This document shows, piece by piece, positions 43,773 through 52,882 of a stretch of 64,000 nt of DNA. Both the position numbers and the translations under genes were made by a program. This DNA is from Bacteroidia bacterium (GTDB lineage: Bacteria > Bacteroidota > Bacteroidia > Flavobacteriales > Flavobacteriaceae): NCBI GenBank assembly GCA_030432635.1, contig JAUIMB010000012.1:56413-120412 (forward strand), given 5' to 3'. The notes under the pieces are model-generated. The model did not search any database, had not been told where the DNA came from, and saw only the letters and a program-made list of their open reading frames with translations. Within the stretch, counting starts at the first letter, position 1. Each line of letters opens with the position of its first letter.

Positions 43773-43798
43773 TGTAACACTTTAAAAAAAAAGTCGTC
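43773..43798 (+). promoter_or_regulatory. ECF-sigma-type promoter TGTAAC-N16-CGTC
   Basis: TGTAAC at 43773-43778 and CGTC at 43795-43798 with a 16-nt spacer, identical in elements and spacing to the site at 11305. GTATAATCAA follows 6 nt later, as at the other site. 47 nt before the ATG of the ankyrin gene. Confidence 0.6.
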
Positions 43799-43845
43799 TC
43801 TTTAGTATAATCAAAAAACAATCAATTAATTAAAAATCTTTCATC

Positions 43846-44229
43846 ATGAAAAAATCAGCAGTAATTATCGCAATCGCATTAGGATTCTCATTTACATCCT
43901 TGAATGCCACAAACAGTGTTGTAACATCTTCTTCTTACGAAACCATCTCCAAGCGAGTAGTAGATCCATTTTGCCTTTCAATTGTAAAAGGTGATTTCGA
44001 CACAGTAAAACGTCTTATTGACTTAGGTCAGGACGTAAACAAAACATCAAATGGTTTAACTCCAGCAATGTACGCAGCCAAATACAACAGGTTGGATATA
44101 TTAAAGCTTTTAGTTGAAAAAGGCGCAAAGCTTAATATCAAATCCCCAAAGGGAATGACAGCTGCTAAGTATGCAAAGCTATCTAATGCAACTGATACCC
44201 TTGAGTACATTAAGAGTTTAAAATCATAA
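43846..44229 (+). CDS. Exported ankyrin-repeat protein
   Basis: 127 aa with signal peptide MKKSAVIIAIALGFSFTSLNA. About three ankyrin repeats follow: FDTVKRLIDLGQDVNKTS, NGLTPAMYAAKYNRLDILKLLVEKGAKLN and KSPKGMTAAKYAKLSNATDTLEYI. A periplasmic protein that binds a partner protein is likely. An ECF-type promoter precedes it, so it may belong to an envelope-stress regulon with the 80-aa gene at 11362. A 7-bp hairpin (GTTTCTA / TAGAAAC, 44236-44252) lies after the stop but lacks a T-run. Confidence 0.8.
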   Translation: MKKSAVIIAIALGFSFTSLNATNSVVTSSSYETISKRVVDPFCLSIVKGDFDTVKRLIDLGQDVNKTSNGLTPAMYAAKYNRLDILKLLVEKGAKLNIKSPKGMTAAKYAKLSNATDTLEYIKSLKS

Positions 44230-44289
44230 CGACATGTTTCTATACTAGAAACAATTATTTGAGTTAGTTAGAGAACGCGTTTTATTAAA

Positions 44290-45060
44290 TTAGGACGCGT
44301 TTTTGTATTTTTCAATAGCCTCCTGGATTTTTTCAATTCTATTATCTGGGTCAGGATGTGTGCTTTGAAATTCAGGAACGCGATTTGGTCCTGCAGCAGC
44401 CTTTAAAATTTCCATAACACCAATCATCTCTTCTGGGTTATAACCTGCTTTTATCATAAATCTAACACCTAAATCATCACTTTCAAGTTCATCATCACGA
44501 CCATTGGTTAAAAGGGTTTGTTGCCCAATACCACTAACTAATCCACCAATATCACCTCCTACTGAACCTGCAGTTGCAAGCCCTTGCCAATATTCACTTT
44601 CTGCGATACGCTCAGCACTATGTCTCCCAAGAACATGACCTATTTCATGTCCTAACACACCTGCGAGTTGATCTTCATTTTCTAATTTTGAAAATAATGA
44701 AAACGTAATGAATATTTGTCCGCCAGGCAATGCAAATGCGTTGATGGTATTAGGGTCTGCAAGCAAATGAAATTCATAATTATAAGGTGTATCTTTTGCG
44801 ATACTGCTATTCACTAATTTGTTTCCAACATTGTCTACCAAAGCTTGGTATTGGCTATTTGGATGTAACCCACCATGTTGTTGAGCCATTTGAGGTGCAC
44901 TGGCCAACCCAATCTGTATTTCCTTGTCTGGTGTCATAGAAATGGTTTGCATTCGACCTGTGTATGGGTTTTCTTCGCGTTGACTGCAACGTTTTATAAC
45001 GAAAAATAGTGCTATGGCTACACCAATTAGCAGCCTTACTTTGAAATTTCTTCCTCTCAT
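44290..45060 (-). CDS. M48-family metallopeptidase
   Basis: 256 aa. The N-terminus has one hydrophobic segment (VRLLIGVAIALFFVIKRC), so the protein is probably membrane anchored or a lipoprotein-like with the catalytic domain outside the cytoplasm. Zinc site HEIGHVLGRHSAE (HExxH, residues ~143-147) and third ligand Glu in ELESDDLGVRFM; NAFALPGGQIFITFSL is a further M48 signature. Related to BepA/LoiP-type or Oma1-like peptidases that act in outer-membrane quality control. Likely co-directional with the M15 gene 26 bp upstream. Confidence 0.88.
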   Translation of the reverse strand: MRGRNFKVRLLIGVAIALFFVIKRCSQREENPYTGRMQTISMTPDKEIQIGLASAPQMAQQHGGLHPNSQYQALVDNVGNKLVNSSIAKDTPYNYEFHLLADPNTINAFALPGGQIFITFSLFSKLENEDQLAGVLGHEIGHVLGRHSAERIAESEYWQGLATAGSVGGDIGGLVSGIGQQTLLTNGRDDELESDDLGVRFMIKAGYNPEEMIGVMEILKAAAGPNRVPEFQSTHPDPDNRIEKIQEAIEKYKNAS

Positions 45061-45086
45061 GACGGTAACTTTTAATAGTTATCAAT

Positions 45087-45821
45087 TTACAAAAGTTCTG
45101 GATTTATATCCAAAATATTTTCGTTTATGTATGTTTCAACAAAGGATTTGGTAAAATGTTCACTTCCCATAAGGCCTTCTGATGCCAATATGGCTTTTAA
45201 GTCAAGCCTTTGATATTGTTCCAGGTATTTCTGTGATAGCGGTTTATAGCTAAAGTGCCATGGTTCGTACTTAAAACCTTTCCGTTGCTTGTTGTTGGTG
45301 TAGGTTAAAAAGAAACCAAAGTCATTGGCATTGGCATCCATCCATAATTTAAATTTTGAAAAACAACCAGAGCCTTCATAATGTCTTGGATTCAATACAT
45401 TTTCAGGTTGAGTGACATTGCCATCGATAATATCCAGATCAGTTCCCCAATGATGTCTTGATGTTCCTGGAATAGTCGAATATTCTATGATTTTGTTGAT
45501 GATGTCTTTTGGGCCTAATCCCATATTAGTGTATCGTTGGTATTTTCGTTCCCAGATTCGGTTTTGATGATCAAATCCTCTGTAACTAGACACAATTTGT
45601 AAATGGATGTCACTTTCTAGAGCCTTGCGTGATAATTCAGTGAAAGCATCAGATACCTCTTTTCTGAGTCGAAATCCGTCGCCATATAATTTAGGATTGC
45701 CTTTTCCTATAAGCTCTTCATATGGTATTTCGTCATGATAATGTTGGAAGGATAACTGAGGAAACATAGATACTCCAATAGAACAAAGTGTCGATAGTTT
45801 TATGAATTGTCGTCTGTTCAT
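45087..45821 (-). CDS. M15-family carboxypeptidase (VanY/DacB-like)
   Basis: 244 aa. The N-terminus MNRRQFIKLSTLCSIGVSM has a twin-arginine type motif (RRQFIK), so Tat export is likely; a TatA protein is encoded at 48482. The catalytic Zn ligands are SRHHWGTDLDI (H...D) and EPWHFSY (H), the pattern of D-Ala-D-Ala carboxypeptidases of M15B. It may trim peptidoglycan. The unit includes the M48 gene. Confidence 0.87.
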   Translation of the reverse strand: MNRRQFIKLSTLCSIGVSMFPQLSFQHYHDEIPYEELIGKGNPKLYGDGFRLRKEVSDAFTELSRKALESDIHLQIVSSYRGFDHQNRIWERKYQRYTNMGLGPKDIINKIIEYSTIPGTSRHHWGTDLDIIDGNVTQPENVLNPRHYEGSGCFSKFKLWMDANANDFGFFLTYTNNKQRKGFKYEPWHFSYKPLSQKYLEQYQRLDLKAILASEGLMGSEHFTKSFVETYINENILDINPELL

Positions 45822-45875
45822 AATAATAATGCCATTGCATTTGTTGTGCCAAACAATAATATTTTGAAGTATTCT

Positions 45876-46583
45876 TTATTTCAATTCATTGAGTTGCGTA
45901 CCCGTTTTTACCTCGTAAGGAATCTTGTCATGCTCAAAAATTCTAGCGTCTAATGATCCTTTTAGTATGATCGATTGCTCCTTAACTTCGAGCCAACTGC
46001 CTTCACGCAGTCCAACTACAGGTTGGGTATTGAACTTATGGAACTCCTTAATTCGGGTTTCACGTGTTTCACCCATGTGTTTGCTGTTCGGATCAGGATC
46101 CAAATAATGCGGATTGATATTAAAAGGCACAAATCCGAAAGACTTAAAGCTTGGTGGATAGACAATAGGCATATCGTTGGTGGTGTTTACCGTGAGCCCA
46201 CAAATATTGCTTCCAGCACTGGTTCCCAAGTATGGTGTGCCGTTCTTTATGGCAGTCTTTACGGTTTCTATAAGATCATTTTTATAAAGCTGATTTACTA
46301 AAACAAAAGTGTTTCCACCACCTGTAAAAATACCTTTAGCGTCTTTAATAGCTTTTTTGGGATCATCAAATTCATGGATACCGACTACCTTTTTATCAAT
46401 TTTGCTGAAGGCCTTTCTAGTCCTTTCAGTGTATTCATGATGGGTAATGCCACTTGGACGAGCATAAGGTATGAACAATATTTCAGGTGCATTCTTAAAA
46501 AATACACGAAGCTCATCTAGCAAATAATCTAAAGGCTCACCACCATGAATAGTCGAGGTGCTGGCTATAATAATATGTTTCAT
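45876..46583 (-). CDS. pepE: Dipeptidase E (peptidase S51)
   Basis: 235 aa alpha-aspartyl dipeptidase of the S51 family. The GTSAGSNICGL nucleophile elbow supplies the Ser, the GGGNTFVLVNQLY motif forms the GGN substrate site, and NINPHYLDPDP supplies the His. Cytoplasmic, no signal. It would cleave Asp-X dipeptides. Separate from the M15 gene by 54 bp on the same strand. Confidence 0.88.
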   Translation of the reverse strand: MKHIIIASTSTIHGGEPLDYLLDELRVFFKNAPEILFIPYARPSGITHHEYTERTRKAFSKIDKKVVGIHEFDDPKKAIKDAKGIFTGGGNTFVLVNQLYKNDLIETVKTAIKNGTPYLGTSAGSNICGLTVNTTNDMPIVYPPSFKSFGFVPFNINPHYLDPDPNSKHMGETRETRIKEFHKFNTQPVVGLREGSWLEVKEQSIILKGSLDARIFEHDKIPYEVKTGTQLNELK

Positions 46584-46795
46584 TTGATGTGGTTAAAGTT
46601 ATAATTGGTTAAATACCAAAATGTTTTAATTGTCATTGCCATATCTAAACTAATGGCTTTTATCTGATTGTTTTTATTCGTAAATTTAGGTAAAACTAGA
46701 ATAGTTCATTGAATTCAATTTAACAAAACTTTAGTCTGCCATTATTACAAAATTAAGTTTTCAAACCCTTACTTTACGTATCAAACCCTTCAGCT

Positions 46796-47608
46796 ATGAA
46801 AAAAACACTACTCTTATTGGTCCTATTGGCTTCTTTATCAATTTCAGCTCAAAAATTCCAACGTATTAAAGTTGAGGGTAAAATTATTGTTGAAGGCAAT
46901 GATGTGGAAGGTATAACCGTATTTAACACCTCTTCCAACAAAGGTACTATCACCAATGAAAATGGAGAGTTCACTATCGAAGTGGCTCTTAATGATTTTA
47001 TTGAATTTAGAGCTTTGCAATATCAAAATTTTGATTTGCAAGTAAGTCAAGCCATCCTCGATTCAAAACGTATGCGTGTTTTTTTAATTGAGGAAGTCAA
47101 TAAGCTCGATGAAATATTAGTACTTACAAGTAGTTTGACAGGTGATCTGAAAACCGACGTGTCCACGGTCCGAACATTCAACCCTAAGTTGGATGCGTTA
47201 TATTTTGGAATAAAGCGAAGTGATGAATATGATTTTGCTGATGATCCACGTTCACAAGTTGAAAACCAAGCCATGCACTCCCAATCACAGACCATGGTTA
47301 ACGGACTCAATATCATTAATGTGGTCGATCAGTTGTTGATTCCGCTGTTTCGTTCAGGCATAAAGGATAAAAAAGCTGCAGGTGTCCCAGATGTTCCAGT
47401 GAGTTCTGTAAAATATTATTTTGGTTCAGAATTTATAATCGATAACTTCAATATTCCAGAGCATCGTGTTGAAGAGTTTATCCGTTTTGTAGAAGATGAC
47501 GAGGACTTTGATGTGAGTCTGTTGAACTACGGCAAGGAGTTGGAGTTTCTTGAAGTACTTAACACAAAAAGTAAGATCTTTTTAAATTCGGAAGGTGAGA
47601 AAAATTAA
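46796..47608 (+). CDS. Carboxypeptidase-regulatory-like domain protein (first of pair)
   Basis: 270 aa with signal peptide MKKTLLLLVLLASLSISA. The N-terminal ~90 mature residues are a CarboxypepD_reg-like domain (KGTITNENGEFTIEVALNDFIEFRALQYQNFDL), as found at the start of TonB-dependent receptors and in free-standing proteins. The rest (NKLDEILVLTSSLTGDLKTDV, then an alpha/beta tail) is unknown. Its stop overlaps the start of a related gene by 14 bp. The two probably interact with surface proteins. Confidence 0.7.
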   Translation: MKKTLLLLVLLASLSISAQKFQRIKVEGKIIVEGNDVEGITVFNTSSNKGTITNENGEFTIEVALNDFIEFRALQYQNFDLQVSQAILDSKRMRVFLIEEVNKLDEILVLTSSLTGDLKTDVSTVRTFNPKLDALYFGIKRSDEYDFADDPRSQVENQAMHSQSQTMVNGLNIINVVDQLLIPLFRSGIKDKKAAGVPDVPVSSVKYYFGSEFIIDNFNIPEHRVEEFIRFVEDDEDFDVSLLNYGKELEFLEVLNTKSKIFLNSEGEKN

Positions 47609-48362
47609 ACTCGTATTCTTTCTTTTTTTTATGTGTTCGTCTTTACAGTTGTTGGCACAAACCAAAACCATTTCTGGTAAGGTCAAGGCTAGCAGTGATG
47701 TTTTTGGTGTACACATCATGAACAAAACCGCTAGTAAGTTTACCATTACTGACGATGAAGGTCGATTTGAGATTCCAGCCCGACTTTATGATACCATCTC
47801 AGTTTCTGCATTACAATATAAGCCAAAGGATTATGTTGTGACAGACATAATCATGCAATCTGGAGAGATGATCGTTGATCTTGATGACAACATAAATTTA
47901 CTCGATCAGGTTGTGGTTGGAAAAATTCTTACAGGTGATTTGATGTCTGATATCGAGAACAGTGATGCCAAAAGGGAGGTTAATTTTTATGACCTCGGAA
48001 TACCAGGCTACACAGGACGTCGGAAAACAATAAGTGAACGTCGCTTGTACGAAGCAAAAACTGGAGGAGGAATTTTGCCTCTGAATCCAATTCTAAATTG
48101 GATTTCAGGTCGTACAAAAGAATTAAAGGAACAGATCCATAGGGAAGAAAAAAACAAAGCTATGGAAATTGTTATGGAGACCTATTCAGAGATGTTATTT
48201 GAGTCTGAGCCTTTAGATGAAACCAAGCGACGCGAGTTTTTTTATTTCTGTGCTGACGATCCTCAATTTATGGCACTCAGCAATTCTAAAGGTGATTTAC
48301 GAATGCTTGAATTTCTCAGGGAAAAGCTCAAAGTGTTTAAACTCCAAAGTAAAACCGATTAA
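47595..48362 (+). CDS. Carboxypeptidase-regulatory-like domain protein (second of pair)
   Basis: 255 aa; GTG start at 47595 within the end of the preceding gene, followed by a good signal peptide (RKIKLVFFLFFMCSSLQLLAQ). The domain order mirrors the neighbour: regulatory-like KFTITDDEGRFEIPARLYDTISVSALQYKPKDY, then LDQVVVGKILTGDLMSDI and a C-terminal helical tail. Length and shared words (GDL, FLxxx) indicate tandem duplication of an ancestral gene with the preceding one. Function unknown. Confidence 0.7.
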   Translation: MRKIKLVFFLFFMCSSLQLLAQTKTISGKVKASSDVFGVHIMNKTASKFTITDDEGRFEIPARLYDTISVSALQYKPKDYVVTDIIMQSGEMIVDLDDNINLLDQVVVGKILTGDLMSDIENSDAKREVNFYDLGIPGYTGRRKTISERRLYEAKTGGGILPLNPILNWISGRTKELKEQIHREEKNKAMEIVMETYSEMLFESEPLDETKRREFFYFCADDPQFMALSNSKGDLRMLEFLREKLKVFKLQSKTD

Positions 48363-48469
48363 ACATGAACGACTTCCCATTTTTCAGGAATTAAAAAAAA
48401 TCAAGATGAGCTCATGTCACTTTAAAAAGTTATTTAGTTAATGCCATAGATTAATAATAAACAACTCAC

Positions 48470-48477
48470 TATATTTG
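48470..48477 (+). promoter_or_regulatory. -7 promoter element 5 bp before tatA
   Basis: TATATTTG, an exact TAnnTTTG match, ends 4 nt before the tatA ATG. If used, the mRNA would have almost no leader. Confidence 0.45.
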
Positions 48478-48481
48478 TACC

Positions 48482-48769
48482 ATGATTCATTTGGCAACTT
48501 TCTTATTCATTGGAACTCCCGAAGTACTGTTTATCCTCTTTATAGTGGTCATGGTGTTTGGAGCCGATAAAATACCAGATATCGCTCGAGGTATGGGTAG
48601 AGGAATGCGAATGCTTAAGGATGCTTCAGGTGATATCAAATCTGAAATTTCAAAAAGCACCAAGAATCAAGGTATCGACTCAGATATTACCAAGGATATC
48701 ACAGAAGAAATCAACAAGGTCAAAGATGATATTGAAGAGGTGCCAGGTTCTATCCGCAGAAACTCTTGA
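48482..48769 (+). CDS. tatA: Twin-arginine translocase subunit TatA
   Basis: 95 aa. A short N-terminal membrane helix (PEVLFILFIVVMVFGADKIP) followed by the hinge and an amphipathic helix (DIARGMGRGMRMLKDASGDIKSEI) is the TatA/TatE signature; an acidic tail follows. It should form the pore of the Tat system that exports folded proteins, such as the RRQFIK-bearing M15 peptidase. TatC is not in the window. The start fits other flavobacterial TatA proteins although the promoter is very close. Confidence 0.88.
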   Translation: MIHLATFLFIGTPEVLFILFIVVMVFGADKIPDIARGMGRGMRMLKDASGDIKSEISKSTKNQGIDSDITKDITEEINKVKDDIEEVPGSIRRNS

Positions 48770-48883
48770 TTGTTACTTCCGTAAGAATTGTTCATATTTT
48801 TTGAATCATTCATAGTTAGCAGCTTAATTTGTTGTCAATTATTTAATATATTTAGAACATCATTAACCGCTAAATCATATTAA

Positions 48884-50392
48884 ATGAAGAAAGTTTACCT
48901 AAAGGCAATGCTTTTAATAGCCATTGTCATAGTGTCTTGTTCCAAGGAAGATGCTATTACTGAAACAGAATCCCAACAAAGTATCGAATATCCTGACGAA
49001 CCGCTTACGGTTGCTCAAATTAACAGTCGTATTAGTGAATCCATAAGGGCAACTGGTGATTTTGATTGGAGTAATGAAGATCCGCATTTTCTATGGAGTG
49101 CAGTTATACATGGTCAAGAGGTGTTAACCATAGGTTATGGAAATGAAGGACAAAGCTTCAGTGAAGAAAGAGATCCAGAACTCATTGCTAAAAGAAATAC
49201 GTTGCTCGATTTGGTTCTCGAGACAGAAGGTATTGACAAACAAGACTTGAAACTTGTTGAGCAAGATATCCTGACTGTTATTGATGTAGGCGTAAAAAAT
49301 ATTGAGACCATAATTGAACTTCGAAAACGTCCCGAAGTGCGCTATTTGGAGCCAAATGGTTACAGTGCGTTTTTATATGACGAAACCGAGAGATCGAGTT
49401 CGGGATGCGATAAAAATGGAAATTATATAAATCCGTCACACTACACAACAGTGAGTCCGAATAATGCACAAGTCGCCTGGAATTTTAGCGAACATAACAT
49501 TCAGCAAGCGTGGAACCTTTCAACAGGTTCTGGTATTACCATAGGATTGATTGATACTGGTGTCTCAGCTTCTCAGCCGTTACTTAATGCTTCAGGTTTC
49601 AACGATGGTGTGTCTAATGGTCGCTTCGTTCAAAAATATGGAACTTTCATCGATTCATTTTGGTGGTGGTCTAGCAATTATGACGGTCCGCACGATAAAT
49701 GTGGTCATGGTACAGCAATGGGATCTGCAATGGCTGCACCTCGTAACGATGACGGTATGCCTGTAGGTGTTGCTTATAATTCCAATTTAGTTGCTTATAG
49801 AGCAACCGAAGATGTGCTTCTTAACGATTATCACGAGCGCAAAGGGGTATCCAAGGCATTGACCCAACTAGGAAATCGAAGTGATGTAAAGATCATCTCA
49901 ATGTCAATTGGGTATGTCTGGTCGATCGGAAACATAAAAGACGCTGTTAAATATGCCTATAGTAAAGGAAAACTCATATTTGCCGCTGGAGGAACATCAA
50001 CGAGTTTTACCAATGGGTATGGAGTGATTTTTCCAGCCACCATGAATGAAACCGTCGCTGTAACAGGAGTTGATGATGGCAATACTTATGAACGTTGTGA
50101 TACTTGCCATAGTGGAAGTAAAATAGACTTTACAATCGTCATGGAAGGCGAAAGCAATTCGAGTAAAGCGCCTCCAGTTCTTGGTTTCTATAATGGTGAC
50201 CGACGTTATACAGGCGGTTCATCTGTAGCTACTGCAACCACAGCTGGAATCGCTGCCTTGGTTTGGTCTAGATATCCTAATTGGAGTAGAACCCAAGTTT
50301 TGAATCGACTAAAGGAATCTTCAGATTTCTATCCTAATAGAAACAATAATTTCGGCTACGGAAACATCGATGCCTTGCAGGCCGTTCAGTAA
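48884..50392 (+). CDS. S8-family serine protease lipoprotein
   Basis: 502 aa with lipobox VIVSC-SKED at Cys19, a pro-like region to ~175, and a subtilisin-like catalytic domain. Catalytic Asp in IGLIDTGVSAS, His in KCGHGTAMGSAMAAP, and Ser in TGGSSVATATTAGIAALVW. The position of the usual oxyanion Asn (AAGN) reads AAGGTSTSF, so the Asn is not present in the normal place. The C-terminal part has a CDTCHSG and no T9SS sorting domain. It may be a surface or periplasmic endopeptidase. A hairpin terminator follows. Confidence 0.85.
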   Translation: MKKVYLKAMLLIAIVIVSCSKEDAITETESQQSIEYPDEPLTVAQINSRISESIRATGDFDWSNEDPHFLWSAVIHGQEVLTIGYGNEGQSFSEERDPELIAKRNTLLDLVLETEGIDKQDLKLVEQDILTVIDVGVKNIETIIELRKRPEVRYLEPNGYSAFLYDETERSSSGCDKNGNYINPSHYTTVSPNNAQVAWNFSEHNIQQAWNLSTGSGITIGLIDTGVSASQPLLNASGFNDGVSNGRFVQKYGTFIDSFWWWSSNYDGPHDKCGHGTAMGSAMAAPRNDDGMPVGVAYNSNLVAYRATEDVLLNDYHERKGVSKALTQLGNRSDVKIISMSIGYVWSIGNIKDAVKYAYSKGKLIFAAGGTSTSFTNGYGVIFPATMNETVAVTGVDDGNTYERCDTCHSGSKIDFTIVMEGESNSSKAPPVLGFYNGDRRYTGGSSVATATTAGIAALVWSRYPNWSRTQVLNRLKESSDFYPNRNNNFGYGNIDALQAVQ

Positions 50393-50411
50393 ATACAATT
50401 ATAAAATACAG

Positions 50412-50445
50412 AAAAATCCTCTTCAAGAAAAGAAGGGGATTTTTT
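50412..50445 (+). terminator. Terminator of the S8 protease gene
   Basis: 13-position stem AAAAATCCTCTTC / GAAGGGGATTTTT (one G-U) with a 7-nt loop and T-run, 20 bp past the stop. Confidence 0.8.
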
Positions 50446-50595
50446 ATTGGTGTTTGTATTTAAACTGCATTTTATCGATTTTTTTAGGTTAATTTGTGCA
50501 TTTCAACGGAAAAAAGACTATATTCGTCGATAATATGAATTAAATTGACTTAACAAAAAAACGTTAAGCACCCCAAATTGAAACCAAATCTACCT

Positions 50596-52881
50596 ATGAA
50601 AGCAAGACTACTCTGCGGTTTGCTCTTATGCTCGTTATTGACCTTTGGTCAAACCGAAAGACATCTCATTCATAAAATAGATAGCATAAACAATCTGGCC
50701 ATAAATTATTATGATGCCGATGATATTGTCAGTTCTTTTACGCTGTTCAATCAAGCGATGCATATATCAGATTCGATTGGTGATAATTATGGTAGTGCTG
50801 TTGCCAATTTCACCTTAGGTAAGATCTATTTGTTCATGCATGAATTTGATAAGGCAGAATCTAGTTTCAATAAGGCAATTTCCATTTCTGAAAACACCGA
50901 AGACAATTATCTTTTAGCCAGCTCTTTCTTGAATTTAGGAGAACTTTTTAAGTATAAATATGCTAGTGATGAGGTTGTTCCATATTATGAAAAAGCAATT
51001 TCCTATGCAGAAAAGGATAATGTTCGCGACCATTTAAACAATGAAAAAGGACAAGAAGTCTTGTTCGAGACGCGATTAGGGCTCGCTAGTTTATATATAA
51101 ATAATGATCACTTAAACAAAGCTTTGATTTACCTTTCAAGAGCAGAAGAAAACCTTGCGAATCAAACAAACCAAAGCTACTCAACGTCAAAGTTACGCTT
51201 ACTTCAAGGAAAATTATATTCTAAAAAGCAGCTCTATCAAAATGCCAATGTGAAATTTTTAGAGGCTGCTCGGCTCCTTGAACGCGATAATACTTACGAT
51301 TCGGAAGAGAAGAGTGCGCTTCTCAGTGAGGTTTACAAAGCGATTTCCGAATGTTATGCCAAACTTGGTGACGATAGTGAAGCCTACAAGACATTGCTTA
51401 TCCATAATGAGTATCGCAATGCGTTTTTCAATGCTGAACGTTTAAGGCAGGAAAATTTGGCAAAATCAAAGTTCTCTATCGAAAACTATAAGAAGGTGGC
51501 CATCGAAGCCAATAACCAAAGGATGCTTCAACAAGAAAAAAGTGATAAAATCAGAAATGTCAATATTGTGGTTTTGGCGACCGTTTTTCTATTGACCATT
51601 TCCTTGCTTACCATGTACAAAAGTTATGCGTCTAAGCGACGTTTGAGCGATATTTTGAAGGAAAGAAACAAGTTGCTCCATAATGCAAAGGATCAAGCAG
51701 TGAAATCTTCAGAATTGAAAAGTAACTTTATATCTAATGTTACCCATGAACTTAGAACACCGCTTTATGGTGTGGTAGGTATCACCTCCTTACTCTTGAA
51801 AAATAATGACTTGAGTGAAAAAGACGCAAAATTCCTTAAGTCCTTGAAATACTCTGGTGATTATTTGTTGAATTTGGTCAATGATATTCTACAGATAGGA
51901 AAGATAGAATCCAAAAAGATAAAACTCAAGCATATTACGGTAAACTTAAGGGTGTTAATTGAAAATTTGGTGAATTCATTCGATTATAGATTGGAGGAAT
52001 CCAACAATCAAATTCAGATTACTATCGACAAGAATGTCCCTGAGTTCGTTAAGTGCGACAATGTGCGATTGTCTCAAGTATTGATCAACTTAGTAGGAAA
52101 TAGTATCAAGTTCACCGAAAACGGAAAGATAAACGTAAAGGTCAAACTGCTTGATATTGTCGAGGATACTGTGAGCTTGCGCTTTGAAGTAGAGGATAAT
52201 GGTAGTGGTATTCCTAAAGAGAAACAAAAGTTGATTTTTGAAAACTTCTCACAACTTGACGAAAATAATAATACCAACTATCAAGGCACCGGATTGGGAT
52301 TACCAATTACTAAGAATATTATTGAACTGTTCGGAAGCACACTTGAGGTAGAGAGTGAAGTCAATATAGGAACGACGTTCAGTTTTGAACTTAATTTTGA
52401 AATTGATAGAGAGGCAAAAATTGAAGTTCGTGAGACCCATATTTCAAAGGGAGAAGTTATTGCGTCAAATAAAAAGTACAAGATTTTGGTGGCAGAGGAT
52501 AATAAGATAAACCAAATAGTAACGCAAAATCTACTTCAACGGGAAAACTATGAATGCGTTATTGCCAAAGATGGAAAGGAAGCACTAGAAGCTCATATGG
52601 ACACCAATTTTGACCTTATTTTAATGGATATCAATATGCCAATAATGAATGGTAATGAAGCCACAAAGGCAATTCGTGAGTTTGATACCAGCACACCCAT
52701 TATTGCGCTAACTGCTGCAGATATAGAACAGGTCAAGGAAGATTACAAGGTTTTTGGATTCGACGGAATTATTACAAAACCCTTTGATAATTATGAGTTC
52801 TTCCAAACGGTATCAGAACACATAGAACGCACAAAAACCATAGAAGCCGAAACAATAGACATCAACCTCAAAGTTTCATAG
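50596..52881 (+). CDS. TPR hybrid histidine kinase with receiver domain
   Basis: 761 aa. Signal (MKARLLCGLLLCSLLTFG), a periplasmic TPR region (residues ~20-310, with helical hairpins such as AKSSFNKAISISENTEDN), one membrane helix (~325-347, NIVVLATVFLLTISLLTMY), a HisKA domain with His in NVTHELRTPLYG (~400), HATPase_c with NLVGNSIKFTENG, DNGSGIPKEKQ and GTGLGLPITKNII, and a C-terminal receiver domain with Asp in LILMDINMPIMNG and KPF. I use the ATG at 50596; a TTG 18 bp upstream is possible. No output domain or partner regulator in the window. Confidence 0.93.
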   Translation: MKARLLCGLLLCSLLTFGQTERHLIHKIDSINNLAINYYDADDIVSSFTLFNQAMHISDSIGDNYGSAVANFTLGKIYLFMHEFDKAESSFNKAISISENTEDNYLLASSFLNLGELFKYKYASDEVVPYYEKAISYAEKDNVRDHLNNEKGQEVLFETRLGLASLYINNDHLNKALIYLSRAEENLANQTNQSYSTSKLRLLQGKLYSKKQLYQNANVKFLEAARLLERDNTYDSEEKSALLSEVYKAISECYAKLGDDSEAYKTLLIHNEYRNAFFNAERLRQENLAKSKFSIENYKKVAIEANNQRMLQQEKSDKIRNVNIVVLATVFLLTISLLTMYKSYASKRRLSDILKERNKLLHNAKDQAVKSSELKSNFISNVTHELRTPLYGVVGITSLLLKNNDLSEKDAKFLKSLKYSGDYLLNLVNDILQIGKIESKKIKLKHITVNLRVLIENLVNSFDYRLEESNNQIQITIDKNVPEFVKCDNVRLSQVLINLVGNSIKFTENGKINVKVKLLDIVEDTVSLRFEVEDNGSGIPKEKQKLIFENFSQLDENNNTNYQGTGLGLPITKNIIELFGSTLEVESEVNIGTTFSFELNFEIDREAKIEVRETHISKGEVIASNKKYKILVAEDNKINQIVTQNLLQRENYECVIAKDGKEALEAHMDTNFDLILMDINMPIMNGNEATKAIREFDTSTPIIALTAADIEQVKEDYKVFGFDGIITKPFDNYEFFQTVSEHIERTKTIEAETIDINLKVS

Positions 52882-52882
52882 C

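Noticed and set aside
44236..44252. Terminator after the ankyrin gene
   Set aside because: A perfect 7-bp hairpin exists, but it lacks a T-run, so I do not list it as a terminator.
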